The notes under the pieces are model-generated. The model searched no databases, was not told where the DNA came from, and saw only the letters and a program-made list of their open reading frames with translations. DNA of 45,057 nt from an uncultured Sutterella sp. (lineage in GTDB: Bacteria > Pseudomonadota > Gammaproteobacteria > Burkholderiales > Burkholderiaceae_F): assembly GCA_900544345.1 (NCBI GenBank), contig UQUR01000012.1, forward strand, positions 1-45,057, read 5' to 3'. The position numbers and the translations under genes were made by a program. Positions 34,354-42,051 of the stretch are shown piece after piece (position 1 is the first letter of the stretch; each line of letters starts with the position of its first letter).

Positions 34354-36189
34354 ATGGCTGAAGCACAAACACAACTAACAGAAAATCAAAAAGCCTACCG
34401 TGTCATAGGACGAGCGCTCTGGCGAACTGTTTGCCGAGGTAAAAATAGCTTTAAGGAGGTACCTTCCTGCCTTAATTCACTTATGGATCTGTTTGCGTTA
34501 AGCGAAGAAAGAGGCAGTGTCTGCGTTCAATGGCAAAATGATCATGCTTCGCTTTTATCCAAAGAGGAGCTGGCTGTTTTAATGGACAGTGGGCTTTTAG
34601 CTTTAAAACCCAAGCGTTTGGCTGATGAGCCCGATCCCCTAATCCCCTTTGTTCTTGATCAATCAGGCAATATCACCCGCATATACCAACAAAGGCATTT
34701 TTCAGAAGAACGCGAAGTTGCTCTTAAATTACTTTCTTTTATTAACCGACCGGATGAGGCTATCAGTAAAGCTCAACAAAAAGCTCTCCAAGGTTTTAAC
34801 GGCTTGCAATACGGTAAAGCGGATGAAACAGATGAAAAAAGCCGGCATGAGCAACAAGCTGCTGTCGCATTAGCCCTGAAAAAACCTTTTTGCATTATCA
34901 CTGGCGGCCCGGGTACCGGGAAGACAACGGTAGTAGCAAAACTCCTCGAAAGTCTTCTAAAAGATCAACCCGATTTAAAAATCGCTTTGGCTGCCCCAAC
35001 CGGTAAAGCAACAAGTCGGATTATGCAGTCACTTTACGGCTCTTGCGAACATTTTCCAGATCACTTTCCGAAAGTCATCAGTCGCGTGCAATCGCAGACG
35101 CTACCCGCGCGTACGATTCACAAATGGCTTCTATCTCGAGATGAAAAAGGCAGAATGCCTAGCGCAGAAAATCCGCTTGATATCGATGTAATGATTGTTG
35201 ATGAAGCCTCCATGATTGATTTAAGGCTTGCTAAACGTCTTTTGAGCGTACTAGATTCATCTAGGACACGTTTAATTTTGTTGGGTGACAAATATCAACT
35301 CTCTGCTGTTGGTCCTGGTTCAGTTTTAGCGGATATGACGGATCCCACTGGTCCTTTATCTTCTCATTTGGCTGAACTGACAGTCAGTCACCGCTTTACA
35401 AGCGACTCTAACGTTGGCCGATTGGCTCAGGCGATCAAAACACCTGAAAGCCCCTTTAAAGTTGAAGACTTTATTGACGCGTTCAAAAAGGCTAAAGAAG
35501 GTAAAGATCAGGTTAGCATCAAGCTTTATAAACCTAATGAAACAGTGGATCGAAATGTTATCAAATGGCTTACACCGCATCTGAAAAAATATTTTTACGC
35601 TTTGGAAGATTTCAGAACAGAAAATCAAGCGCTGTTTTCCGATGAGAGAAAACTCAAAGCCCTGTGGCTCATCGCAGAAAGTTTTCGGATTCTCTGTGCT
35701 CAAAGAACCGGTTCCAATGGAGTCAATGCTGTTAACCGTTTCATCGAAACCGTTGTTCGTGAAAAAACGGCAAGTCCTGCTGATGCGCTTTTCTACCCTG
35801 GGCGCCTAATCATTATCCGTAAAAACACTCCGTCTTTGGATGTCTATAACGGTGATGTTGGTATTGTGATTGAAGAAAATCAACAGTCCAATCGCTTTGA
35901 ACTCTATATCGGAGACAGGAATAAACGTATTCCCGTGGGCTTATTGCCCGAGCACGATACGGCTTTTGCTATGACAATTCACCAATCTCAAGGCTCACAG
36001 TTTGAGCACGTTGCCGTGTTGCTACCAAGCAGTGAAGAGAGCCTTTTAGCCTCTCGTGAACTCTTCTATACCGGTGTAACCCGTGCTCAAAAAGAAGCGG
36101 CTGTTTTTGGCACGTCAAAAACGATTCGAGCGTCTGTCTTAAGAAAAACAGAACGTTCAAGCGGACTGAAAGATCGACTTAAAGAATAA
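34354..36189 (+). CDS. recD: Exodeoxyribonuclease V alpha subunit RecD
   Basis: A 611-aa SF1B 5'-3' helicase; E. coli RecD has 608. The N-terminal domain is followed by Walker A CIITGGPGTGKTTVVAK near residue 183, AAPTGKATSRI, Walker B MIVDEASMIDLRLA, GDKYQLSAVGPGSVLADM, and the C-terminal motifs FAMTIHQSQGSQFEHV and FYTGVTRAQKEAAVFG. The ATG at 34354 is chosen because the in-frame start at 34315 overlaps the HAD gene; the Shine-Dalgarno is weak (AAAGAA). It is the last gene of the WYL-recC-recB-HAD-recD operon. Confidence 0.95.
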   Translation: MAEAQTQLTENQKAYRVIGRALWRTVCRGKNSFKEVPSCLNSLMDLFALSEERGSVCVQWQNDHASLLSKEELAVLMDSGLLALKPKRLADEPDPLIPFVLDQSGNITRIYQQRHFSEEREVALKLLSFINRPDEAISKAQQKALQGFNGLQYGKADETDEKSRHEQQAAVALALKKPFCIITGGPGTGKTTVVAKLLESLLKDQPDLKIALAAPTGKATSRIMQSLYGSCEHFPDHFPKVISRVQSQTLPARTIHKWLLSRDEKGRMPSAENPLDIDVMIVDEASMIDLRLAKRLLSVLDSSRTRLILLGDKYQLSAVGPGSVLADMTDPTGPLSSHLAELTVSHRFTSDSNVGRLAQAIKTPESPFKVEDFIDAFKKAKEGKDQVSIKLYKPNETVDRNVIKWLTPHLKKYFYALEDFRTENQALFSDERKLKALWLIAESFRILCAQRTGSNGVNAVNRFIETVVREKTASPADALFYPGRLIIIRKNTPSLDVYNGDVGIVIEENQQSNRFELYIGDRNKRIPVGLLPEHDTAFAMTIHQSQGSQFEHVAVLLPSSEESLLASRELFYTGVTRAQKEAAVFGTSKTIRASVLRKTERSSGLKDRLKE

Positions 36190-36220
36190 AAAAAGTGCCC
36201 AACCCGGGCACTTTTATTAT
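36188..36220. terminator. Terminator of the recBCD operon
   Basis: AAAAGTGCCC (36191-36200) and GGGCACTTTT (36206-36215), loop AACCC, followed by ATTAT. A 10-bp perfect stem right after the recD stop. Confidence 0.85.
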
Positions 36221-36263
36221 GATATCAACTTAATATTATTCTCACTAGAATTCTGTCAGTCAC

Positions 36264-36758
36264 CTATCCGACAAATCTCATCACGCACATAATGCCGATC
36301 ATGATAAAAGCTATGGCTAGTTTTGCTGCAATACCTGCAATCATGCCGATCCAAGTGGCCCAACTGACTTTACCGGCCTGACGCATATCACGATGACCAA
36401 TCATTTCGCCAACAAATGCACCAATCACTGGGAAAAGAAAAATTCCTAATAAGCCAAAAGGGATACCGACAATCGTGCCGATTAAAGCACCGGTTAATCC
36501 CAATTTAGTAGCTCCGGCTTTTTGCGCTCCTAACGTCTGACTTACCCAATCAATAATGATGGAAATAACGGTTAAGACCCCTAAAGCAATCAGAGTACCC
36601 CAACTAAAATATTGGTAGTCCTCCATATAAGCTATAAGCCAACCGCCGGCAAAAATCATCGGTATGCCGGGCAACGCTGGAATAATTGTGCCAGCTAAGC
36701 CTACGAGAATCAGCAAAAAAGCAACGCCATAAAGGCCATAGGTAATCAAAGCATCCAT
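36264..36758 (-). CDS. DUF456 family membrane protein
   Basis: A 164-aa hydrophobic protein with about 4-5 membrane segments. The N-terminal GLAGTIIPALPGIPMIFAGGWL, the middle VTVISIIIDWVSQTLGAQKAGATKLGLTGALIGTIVG region (Gly-zipper) and GLFLFPVIGAFVGEMIG-like segment are the DUF456 signature. No function is established for the family. It starts 2 nt after the dnaB stop and so is co-transcribed with dnaB. Confidence 0.82.
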   Translation of the reverse strand: MDALITYGLYGVAFLLILVGLAGTIIPALPGIPMIFAGGWLIAYMEDYQYFSWGTLIALGVLTVISIIIDWVSQTLGAQKAGATKLGLTGALIGTIVGIPFGLLGIFLFPVIGAFVGEMIGHRDMRQAGKVSWATWIGMIAGIAAKLAIAFIMIGIMCVMRFVG

Positions 36759-36760
36759 CT

Positions 36761-38128
36761 TTAGACCCTTGCTCGGTTTTTAAATTGTGTGTATTCACCA
36801 AAGAACGTGAGCTCCACGGTTCCAGTCGGACCGTTACGCTGCTTACGTACAATTGCTTCAGCATCGCGCTCCTGATCCGTATCTCTCAGATCCTGGTTAT
36901 AAACCACATCACGATAAAGGAAAATAATCACATCAGCATCCTGTTCAATAGAACCGGATTCTCTTAAGTCGCTCATCATCGGCCGCTTATCAGGACGTTG
37001 TTCCAAAGAGCGATTTAACTGAGAAAGACCAATAATCGGGCAATTTAATTCTTTGGCTAAAAGTTTTAAACCTCGCGACATTTCGGAGATTTCCTGTGCA
37101 CGGTTTTCTCCTCTGCCGTCTCCCGACATCAACTGAATATAGTCCACAACGATCAACCCCAGCTGTTTGACTTCACGAGATAAGCGCCTCGCGCGAGAGC
37201 GAAGGTCAGAAATCGTCAAACCTGAAGAATCATCGATAAAGATATTTTTCGAATTGGAAATGTCCGTAATGGCCGCTCCCATTTTTTGGAATTCATCCCC
37301 TTCCAAACGACCGTTTCTTAAATGCTCCAGACGAATTCTCTGATAAGAGCTAATTAGGCGCATGGCCAACTGCTCTGCCGGCATTTCCATCGAAAAGATA
37401 GCAACAGGCATCTCCGCACGCAATGCAACATACTCTGCAATATTCATGGCAAAGGTAGTTTTACCCATAGCAGGGCGACCAGCAACGATAATTAATTCAC
37501 CAGGATGCATGCCCTTGGTGAGACGATCTAAATCAATAAAGCCTGTTGGGATACCAGTGATTGGATTTTGATTTTTAGAGTTATAAAGCTTAGTAATCTG
37601 TTCGCTAACCTCGGCTAAAGCACCTTTAATTGGTTTGAGACCAGCGCCAGCTACCTGTGCATCTTCACTAATTTTAAAAATAGCACTTTCGGCCCGATCC
37701 AAAATATCTTTGGTTTCCATTCCTTTGGTATCAAGGGCGGAGTCAACAATTTGCGAACCGACATTGACTAAGTTGCGAAGAATGCTGCGATCACGGACAA
37801 TTTCTGCATAACGTCTTGCATTGGCGGAGTTTGGGGTGTTCATTGCCAAAGAGTTTAGGAAACTCTTTGTACCCTCTTGGCCCAAACCAACAGAAGCCAT
37901 AGAATCATGAACAGTTAAAACATCAGCAGGTCGACCCTGACTGATTAGCTGAACAATATGCTCATAGATGCGGCGATGATCCCCACGATAAAAATCCTCT
38001 GGGGTTACAACATCGTTTACCATGTCAAAGACACGGTTATCGATCAATAAACTTCCCAATAAACCCTGCTCAGCCTCAGTTGAATGGGGAGGCAGTCGTA
38101 CCGTATCCGTTGTTTTTACTTCAGGCAT
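36761..38128 (-). CDS. dnaB: Replicative DNA helicase DnaB
   Basis: A 455-aa hexameric 5'-3' helicase. The N-terminal domain (PHSTEAEQGLLGSLLIDN) and linker helix are followed by the RecA-like domain with Walker A IVAGRPAMGKTTFAMN near 215, Walker B LIVVDYIQLMSG, the H3 LSQLNRSLEQRPDKRPMMSDLRESGSIEQDAD and the Arg finger region. No intein or truncation. It lies downstream of the rpsF-rplI cluster on the same strand, as is common, but separated by 400 bp with a terminator. Confidence 0.97.
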   Translation of the reverse strand: MPEVKTTDTVRLPPHSTEAEQGLLGSLLIDNRVFDMVNDVVTPEDFYRGDHRRIYEHIVQLISQGRPADVLTVHDSMASVGLGQEGTKSFLNSLAMNTPNSANARRYAEIVRDRSILRNLVNVGSQIVDSALDTKGMETKDILDRAESAIFKISEDAQVAGAGLKPIKGALAEVSEQITKLYNSKNQNPITGIPTGFIDLDRLTKGMHPGELIIVAGRPAMGKTTFAMNIAEYVALRAEMPVAIFSMEMPAEQLAMRLISSYQRIRLEHLRNGRLEGDEFQKMGAAITDISNSKNIFIDDSSGLTISDLRSRARRLSREVKQLGLIVVDYIQLMSGDGRGENRAQEISEMSRGLKLLAKELNCPIIGLSQLNRSLEQRPDKRPMMSDLRESGSIEQDADVIIFLYRDVVYNQDLRDTDQERDAEAIVRKQRNGPTGTVELTFFGEYTQFKNRARV

Positions 38129-38478
38129 CTTCTTTTACTTAATTCCTTTTAAACTGTGCTCGGTATTTTAGCAAAGGGGATTTATTACCTTTGAATTTAT
38201 TTAACCGATTATTTCTGAACAAATCTTTTTTAAATCAATCTGTTAAATATATATTCTGAAAATTTGTAATCTTAAAATTAAATTGTTAAATTTTTTATTT
38301 TCAAATTGTAATGAGAGATAACGGCTAACAGTCTTTTCATTCTCAAATGAAGGAACAGTTTGTCAAAACAAAATTTTGCTTTTAGCTTCCTTGTGATCCC
38401 GCTTTGCTGTCAACAACCTTGCTCTCTGTTATGGGCATATCACAATATACCGCCTTCTAGTCTTTTGGCATTAATAAA
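38129..38478 (-). promoter_or_regulatory. AT-rich intergenic region upstream of dnaB
   Basis: 350 bp with no gene on either strand. Positions 38160-38320 are strongly AT-rich with A/T tracts. TAAAAT on the minus strand close to the dnaB start is a possible -10; no good -35 sits at the right distance. I see no other organised element. Confidence 0.35.
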
Positions 38479-38510
38479 CAAAAAGGCCCGATTCCAAAGG
38501 AACCGAGCCT
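38479..38510 (-). terminator. Terminator of the rpsF-rplI operon
   Basis: On the minus strand AGGCTCGGTTCC pairs with GGAATCGGGCCT (12 bp with two G-U), loop TTT, then TTTTTG. It lies 22 nt after the rplI stop. Confidence 0.85.
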
Positions 38511-38532
38511 TCTATCCGGTCAGGATACTGAA

Positions 38533-38982
38533 TTAAGCTTCAGCGATAACGCGAACGGTGATTTCGGCAGTGATATCCGTCATCAAACCAATCGTGATCG
38601 GAGTTTCACCCAAAGCCTTGATCGGGCCGTTGGGCAAACGAATCTGAGCCTTCTTAATATCGAAACCTTGAGCTTGAAGAGCTTCAGCGATGTCAGCGTT
38701 CGTAACGGAACCGAAGAGGCGTCCGTCAACACCGGCCTTGCTAGCCACTTCAACCACGTCGCCATTCAACTTGGCAGCGATCGCTTCAGCAGCAGCGATA
38801 CGTTCAGCCTGAGCCTTTTCAAGTTCTGCACGACGTTGTTCGAATTCGGCAATAGCGGCTTGCGTAGCACGCTTAGCACGCTTGGTGGGGATCAAGTAGT
38901 TACGAGCGTAACCATCCTTAACCTTAACGATGTCACCCAATTCACCGAGGTGGATAATCTTTTCAAGAAGAATAACTTGCAT
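38533..38982 (-). CDS. rplI: 50S ribosomal protein L9
   Basis: A 149-aa protein. MQVILLEKIIHLGELGDIVKVKDGYARNYLIP is the L9 N-domain signature, followed by the long connecting helix (about 45-75) and the C-domain LFGSVTNADIAEALQAQGFDI. Gene order rpsF-priB-rpsR-rplI is the standard proteobacterial operon; 20 nt separates it from rpsR. Confidence 0.98.
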   Translation of the reverse strand: MQVILLEKIIHLGELGDIVKVKDGYARNYLIPTKRAKRATQAAIAEFEQRRAELEKAQAERIAAAEAIAAKLNGDVVEVASKAGVDGRLFGSVTNADIAEALQAQGFDIKKAQIRLPNGPIKALGETPITIGLMTDITAEITVRVIAEA

Positions 38983-39002
38983 TTGATTAACTCCTCACTC
39001 GA

Positions 39003-39275
39003 TTATTGATTGTCCGTGTACGGCAACAAAGCCAAGAAACGAGCGCGCTTGATGGCCGTGTCGAGTTGACGTTGATAGTGAGCCTTCGTGCCCGTCAAAC
39101 GAGCCGGCATGATCTTGCCGTTTTCTTGGATGAAGTCACGGAGCGTTTCCACATCCTTGTAGTCGATCATTTCGACGTGTTCAGCCGTAAAGCGGCAGAA
39201 CTTCTTGCGCTTAAAGAGCGCGTTTTGTTGGTTGCCACGGCGCGGCTTACCCTTGCCCTTTGCACCAAAAGCCAT
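39003..39275 (-). CDS. rpsR: 30S ribosomal protein S18
   Basis: A 90-aa basic protein with an N-terminal basic extension (GAKGKGKPRRGNQQ) and the S18 core KKFCRFTAEHVEMIDYKDVETLRDFI, PARLTGTKAHYQRQL and AIKRARFLALLPY. It pairs with S6 on the small subunit. It starts 2 nt after priB. Confidence 0.98.
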   Translation of the reverse strand: MAFGAKGKGKPRRGNQQNALFKRKKFCRFTAEHVEMIDYKDVETLRDFIQENGKIMPARLTGTKAHYQRQLDTAIKRARFLALLPYTDNQ

Positions 39276-39277
39276 TT

Positions 39278-39571
39278 TTAAACTCCTTGTGAGTATTGCG
39301 TAATATGAACGATCATTTGTCGGGAACGCTGTGAGCGAGGTGCCAAAAAACCAGAGACCTCAAAAATCGATCCTAACGGTTCTTTGTCTAATGCCAGAGC
39401 GATATCGCCGCAGGCTTTGCCGGCAAAATCAAAAACCAATCTACGGTCTTCACCGGCTTCTTTAACCACACTCACGTGGTGAAACACCACTTCTAAAACC
39501 GCCAACCCCGCGGGTGTGTACCGCATCTGGGCTTTTTGTGTGAACTCGCCCGTTAATCTGATCGTGTTCAC
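39278..39571 (-). CDS. priB: Primosomal replication protein N (PriB)
   Basis: A 97-aa single OB-fold protein (NTIRLTGEFTQKAQMRYTPAGLAVLEVVFHH...). Position between rpsF and rpsR and the IRLTGxF start identify PriB, which aids PriA-dependent replication restart by binding single-stranded DNA. It is short for an SSB and lacks the SSB acidic tail. Confidence 0.93.
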   Translation of the reverse strand: MNTIRLTGEFTQKAQMRYTPAGLAVLEVVFHHVSVVKEAGEDRRLVFDFAGKACGDIALALDKEPLGSIFEVSGFLAPRSQRSRQMIVHITQYSQGV

Positions 39572-39610
39572 TGGCGTCTCTTTATTGTTTCCGACAGGAT
39601 TAAAAATTAA

Positions 39611-40015
39611 TTAAGCAGCGGCAGCTTCTTGAGCTTGAGCAGCTTGGGCTTGAGCCTGAGCAGCTTCGCTGGCAGCCTTCTTCTGTTCTTCTCTTTCGAC
39701 GATCTTCATCATCGGAGAGGGAGCAGTTTCAGCCTTCTTCATCTTGATCGTTAAATGACGCAACACGGCGTCGTTGAAGCGGAAGCCGTTTTCGATCTCA
39801 GCGAGCGTTTCGTGAGAGCATTCAACGTTCATGAGAACGTAGTGAGCCTTGACCAACTTTTGAATCGGATAAGCCAAGGGACGACGACCCCAGTCTTCCA
39901 CACGATGCATCTTGCCGCCTTGTTCAGCGACCAGAGCCTTGTAGCGTTCGATCATAGCGGGCACTTGCTCGCTTTGATCCGGGTGCACAATAAAGCAAAT
40001 TTCATAATGACGCAT
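39611..40015 (-). CDS. rpsF: 30S ribosomal protein S6
   Basis: A 134-aa protein starting MRHYEICFIVHPDQSEQVPAMIERY, with EDWGRRPLAYPIQKLVKAHYVLMN and VLRHLTIKM of S6. The last ~20 residues are an Ala/Gln tail (AAQAQAQAAQAQEAAAA). First gene of the operon. GGAGAC precedes the ATG, and a leader hairpin upstream may bind the S6:S18 pair. Confidence 0.98.
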   Translation of the reverse strand: MRHYEICFIVHPDQSEQVPAMIERYKALVAEQGGKMHRVEDWGRRPLAYPIQKLVKAHYVLMNVECSHETLAEIENGFRFNDAVLRHLTIKMKKAETAPSPMMKIVEREEQKKAASEAAQAQAQAAQAQEAAAA

Positions 40016-40039
40016 TGGTATTGTCTCCTTACGGGAAAA

Positions 40040-40069
40040 GCCACCCGGAGCGTCTATTTCCGGTGTGGC
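40040..40069 (-). promoter_or_regulatory. rpsF leader hairpin, candidate S6:S18 autoregulatory site
   Basis: On the minus strand GCCAC-A-CCGGA pairs with TCCGG-GTGGC around a 9-nt loop, with one bulged A, inside the ~65-nt leader of rpsF. Published S6:S18 leader motifs contain a CCG-bearing stem resembling the 16S rRNA site; the likeness is suggestive only. Confidence 0.5.
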
Positions 40070-40086
40070 AAGGACAGAAAACCGTG

Positions 40087-40115
40087 ATTGTAATAAATAA
40101 TCTAGGCCTTTGCAA
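40087..40115 (-). promoter_or_regulatory. Sigma-70 promoter of the rpsF operon
   Basis: On the minus strand TTGCAA (40110-40115), a 17-bp spacer and TACAAT (40087-40092). Transcription would begin near 40080. Confidence 0.75.
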
Positions 40116-40231
40116 GCACAAAAAGAGGACTTTTCGCTGACTTTTTAACGAGTTAGCGAAATTTTTCTTCTCGAAACTACAAAGGCGGCGCTATATTAAC
40201 ACCAATTGAAGAAAATTTCGCCCCTTTTGCT

Positions 40232-41041
40232 ATGCAAGTTACTGTTGTCGTTGAAAATTTTTGTACTAACCGCGCCCTTCGATCTGAATGGGGATATTGC
40301 CTGTATCTAGAAAGCGAAAAAACTCACTTGCTTTTAGATACCGGATCGGAGTCTCATGCCTTTGTTCACAATCTCAGAGCACTCAGAATTAATCCTCAAG
40401 TGATCGATCACATCGTTCTATCTCATGGTCACTTTGATCATACTGCTGGTCTAATTGATGCCATAATGCTCGCTCCTCAAGCTAAGCGTTGGGGCGCCAA
40501 ATCTATTTGCACTCTTCGCTGGGGTGACGAAAATCATCGCCGCATGAGCGGTGGAGGCACCTTTTTAGTCTCAGCTCTGACTAATCCTATCGATTCTTGG
40601 GCGCATATTACTGACGAAGTGATAGCTTTTACTGTCCCTGAAAACCGGCGCGATTGCCAATTTGTAAACTCTAAAAATATGTGGCAAGAGACTCTAGACG
40701 GTAAAGTTATTGCCGATACTTTTGATGATGATTTGTCGCTGCTCGTTAAAGGCGAGAATGGATACAGCGTTGTTTTAGGTTGCGCACATGCGGGATTGCC
40801 TAATATTTTGAGCTACGCTCAAGAGAAATTTGGAATAGATACTTTTGACACAGTTTTAGGCGGCACACATTTAAGTGCCGCAGCTAATGAAGACTTACCA
40901 AAATGGCTAGAGGCATTGAAACGATTTAAAGTCAAACGCTGGCGACCGAATCATTGCACGGGTTTTCGAGCCGCAGCGGCTTTAGCCAAAGTATTTGACG
41001 ATGTAGATTGGGCCGGTTGCGGCATGCGTATTCATCTTTAG
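40232..41041 (+). CDS. MBL-fold metallo-hydrolase (COG1237, RFA-P synthase-like)
   Basis: A 269-aa metallo-beta-lactamase-fold protein. The core metal motif is LSHGHFDHTAGL (HxHxDH), with LLLDTGSE before it and GCAHAGLPNIL, GGTHL and PNHCTGF after it. This set of motifs marks the COG1237 group named for 7,8-dihydropterin-6-methyl-4-(beta-D-ribofuranosyl)-aminobenzene 5'-phosphate synthase, a name from methanogens that is unlikely to be the true function in bacteria. No signal peptide. There is no clear Shine-Dalgarno before ATG 40232. It converges with nrdG with only 1 bp between stop codons. Confidence 0.82.
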   Translation: MQVTVVVENFCTNRALRSEWGYCLYLESEKTHLLLDTGSESHAFVHNLRALRINPQVIDHIVLSHGHFDHTAGLIDAIMLAPQAKRWGAKSICTLRWGDENHRRMSGGGTFLVSALTNPIDSWAHITDEVIAFTVPENRRDCQFVNSKNMWQETLDGKVIADTFDDDLSLLVKGENGYSVVLGCAHAGLPNILSYAQEKFGIDTFDTVLGGTHLSAAANEDLPKWLEALKRFKVKRWRPNHCTGFRAAAALAKVFDDVDWAGCGMRIHL

Positions 41042-41042
41042 A

Positions 41043-41789
41043 TTATTCGCGGCGTAATTCAAAGTGTGGAAAAGTCGACTTCAATATCTCAATTGTTTCA
41101 GGCTCCGGGTACTCGTGACCGACATTGTCAAAAGGTAAATCAAGTTCTTTAGGCTTGCGGTAGATCTGAAGAGCAAAGGTCTCGACTCCTCGCCCCTTTA
41201 ATTGCTGAGCAAGCTTGAGAATCTTCTCATCAGGCAAATAGTCGGGATGAGCGGTTGTTCGGCACTCGTATGAAACACCTGCCTTTTGGATCAAATTTAA
41301 TGCTTCTGAGACATTTTTTGCAGGATCTGACTTCTGTAGTCCTACAATCCAACAATAAGCCTCAGAATCCGCTAGTGATGCTTTAATGTCCAGCCCCACC
41401 CAATCGACGAAACCGATCACGCGGGAAAGATGCTCCGGGTAGCAACCTGAGGTATGAAGTCCAACTTTAAAGCCCATAGATTTCACCTTACTCATGGCAT
41501 CGGCTAAAGCCGGATCCAGAGTAGGTTCGCCGCCAGAAAACACTACTGCGTCCAAAAGTCCTTGACGACGCGTAAGAAGCCTTTGAAGTTCTTCCCATGA
41601 ACTGTGTAAATATTCTTTCGGAAAATCTCTAGGTTGCATGTGCGGATTGTGGCAATAACGACACCGCCATGGACAACCCTGTATAAATGCTACAGCAGAA
41701 AAATAACCTGGATAATCAATACTGGTATAAGGCGTAATGGCGGCGATTTTTAGATGCTCGGCACTGACTTGATGGGCATTTGAGGACAT
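41043..41789 (-). CDS. nrdG: Anaerobic ribonucleotide reductase activase NrdG
   Basis: A 248-aa radical SAM enzyme. IQGCPWRCRYCHNPHMQ holds the CxxxCxxC cluster site, followed by FSGGEPTLDP (SAM-binding GGE). It generates the glycyl radical on NrdD. It is longer than the ~155-aa E. coli NrdG and has the full pyruvate-formate-lyase-activase-like barrel, as in the group found with Thermotoga-type NrdD. It is the last gene of the nrdD operon, 68 bp after the small glycyl-radical ORF and behind a terminator-like hairpin. The Shine-Dalgarno is weak (TTTGGAAAA). Confidence 0.93.
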   Translation of the reverse strand: MSSNAHQVSAEHLKIAAITPYTSIDYPGYFSAVAFIQGCPWRCRYCHNPHMQPRDFPKEYLHSSWEELQRLLTRRQGLLDAVVFSGGEPTLDPALADAMSKVKSMGFKVGLHTSGCYPEHLSRVIGFVDWVGLDIKASLADSEAYCWIVGLQKSDPAKNVSEALNLIQKAGVSYECRTTAHPDYLPDEKILKLAQQLKGRGVETFALQIYRKPKELDLPFDNVGHEYPEPETIEILKSTFPHFELRRE

Positions 41790-41814
41790 TGATGTACTTT
41801 TCCAAAGATGAGAT

Positions 41815-41847
41815 AAAAAAGGCGCCGGGATACTTTATCCCAACGCC
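41815..41847 (-). terminator. Terminator-like attenuator between nrdD genes and nrdG
   Basis: On the minus strand GGCGTTGGGATA (41836-41847) pairs with TATCCCGGCGCC (41821-41832), 12 bp with two G-U, loop AAG, directly followed by TTTTTTA. It lies inside the operon, so read-through would set nrdG below nrdD. Confidence 0.8.
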
Positions 41848-41857
41848 CCGTTCTCAA

Positions 41858-42031
41858 TTATTTATCGAGATGGCACTTACTTTCTACAAAGCACTTGCGT
41901 TCGTAAAATTCACCCTTTTTACCGGTATTGAAGGAAGAAACTGGACGATGATATCCCATCACGCGAGTCCAAACTTCACAAGGTTGGCGTTCGCTATCTT
42001 TAAGTTCAATTCTCTCTTCTTTTTTATCCAT
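41858..42031 (-). CDS. Small protein carrying the NrdD glycyl-radical motif
   Basis: A 57-aa protein with ATG at 42031 and GAGGAA 9 nt upstream, 20 nt after the nrdD stop and in a different frame. Its core CEVWTRVMGYHRPVSSFNTGKKGEF is what normally forms the extreme C-terminus of NrdD after the zinc ribbon; Gly26 in RVMGY sits where the radical Gly does in class III reductases. The 675-aa NrdD next door ends without this segment. So the radical-bearing piece appears to be a separate subunit, comparable in logic to GrcA (YfiD) for pyruvate formate-lyase. Another Cys pair (C8 position CEV and KCF/KCH) may complete a metal site. The subunit model is inferred. Confidence 0.85.
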   Translation of the reverse strand: MDKKEERIELKDSERQPCEVWTRVMGYHRPVSSFNTGKKGEFYERKCFVESKCHLDK

Positions 42032-42051
42032 TTTTAAATTCCTCAAAAAAA

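Noticed and set aside
41780..42037. Plus-strand frame of 85 codons across the small NrdD ORF
   Set aside because: Antisense to a well-supported conserved motif; no Shine-Dalgarno.
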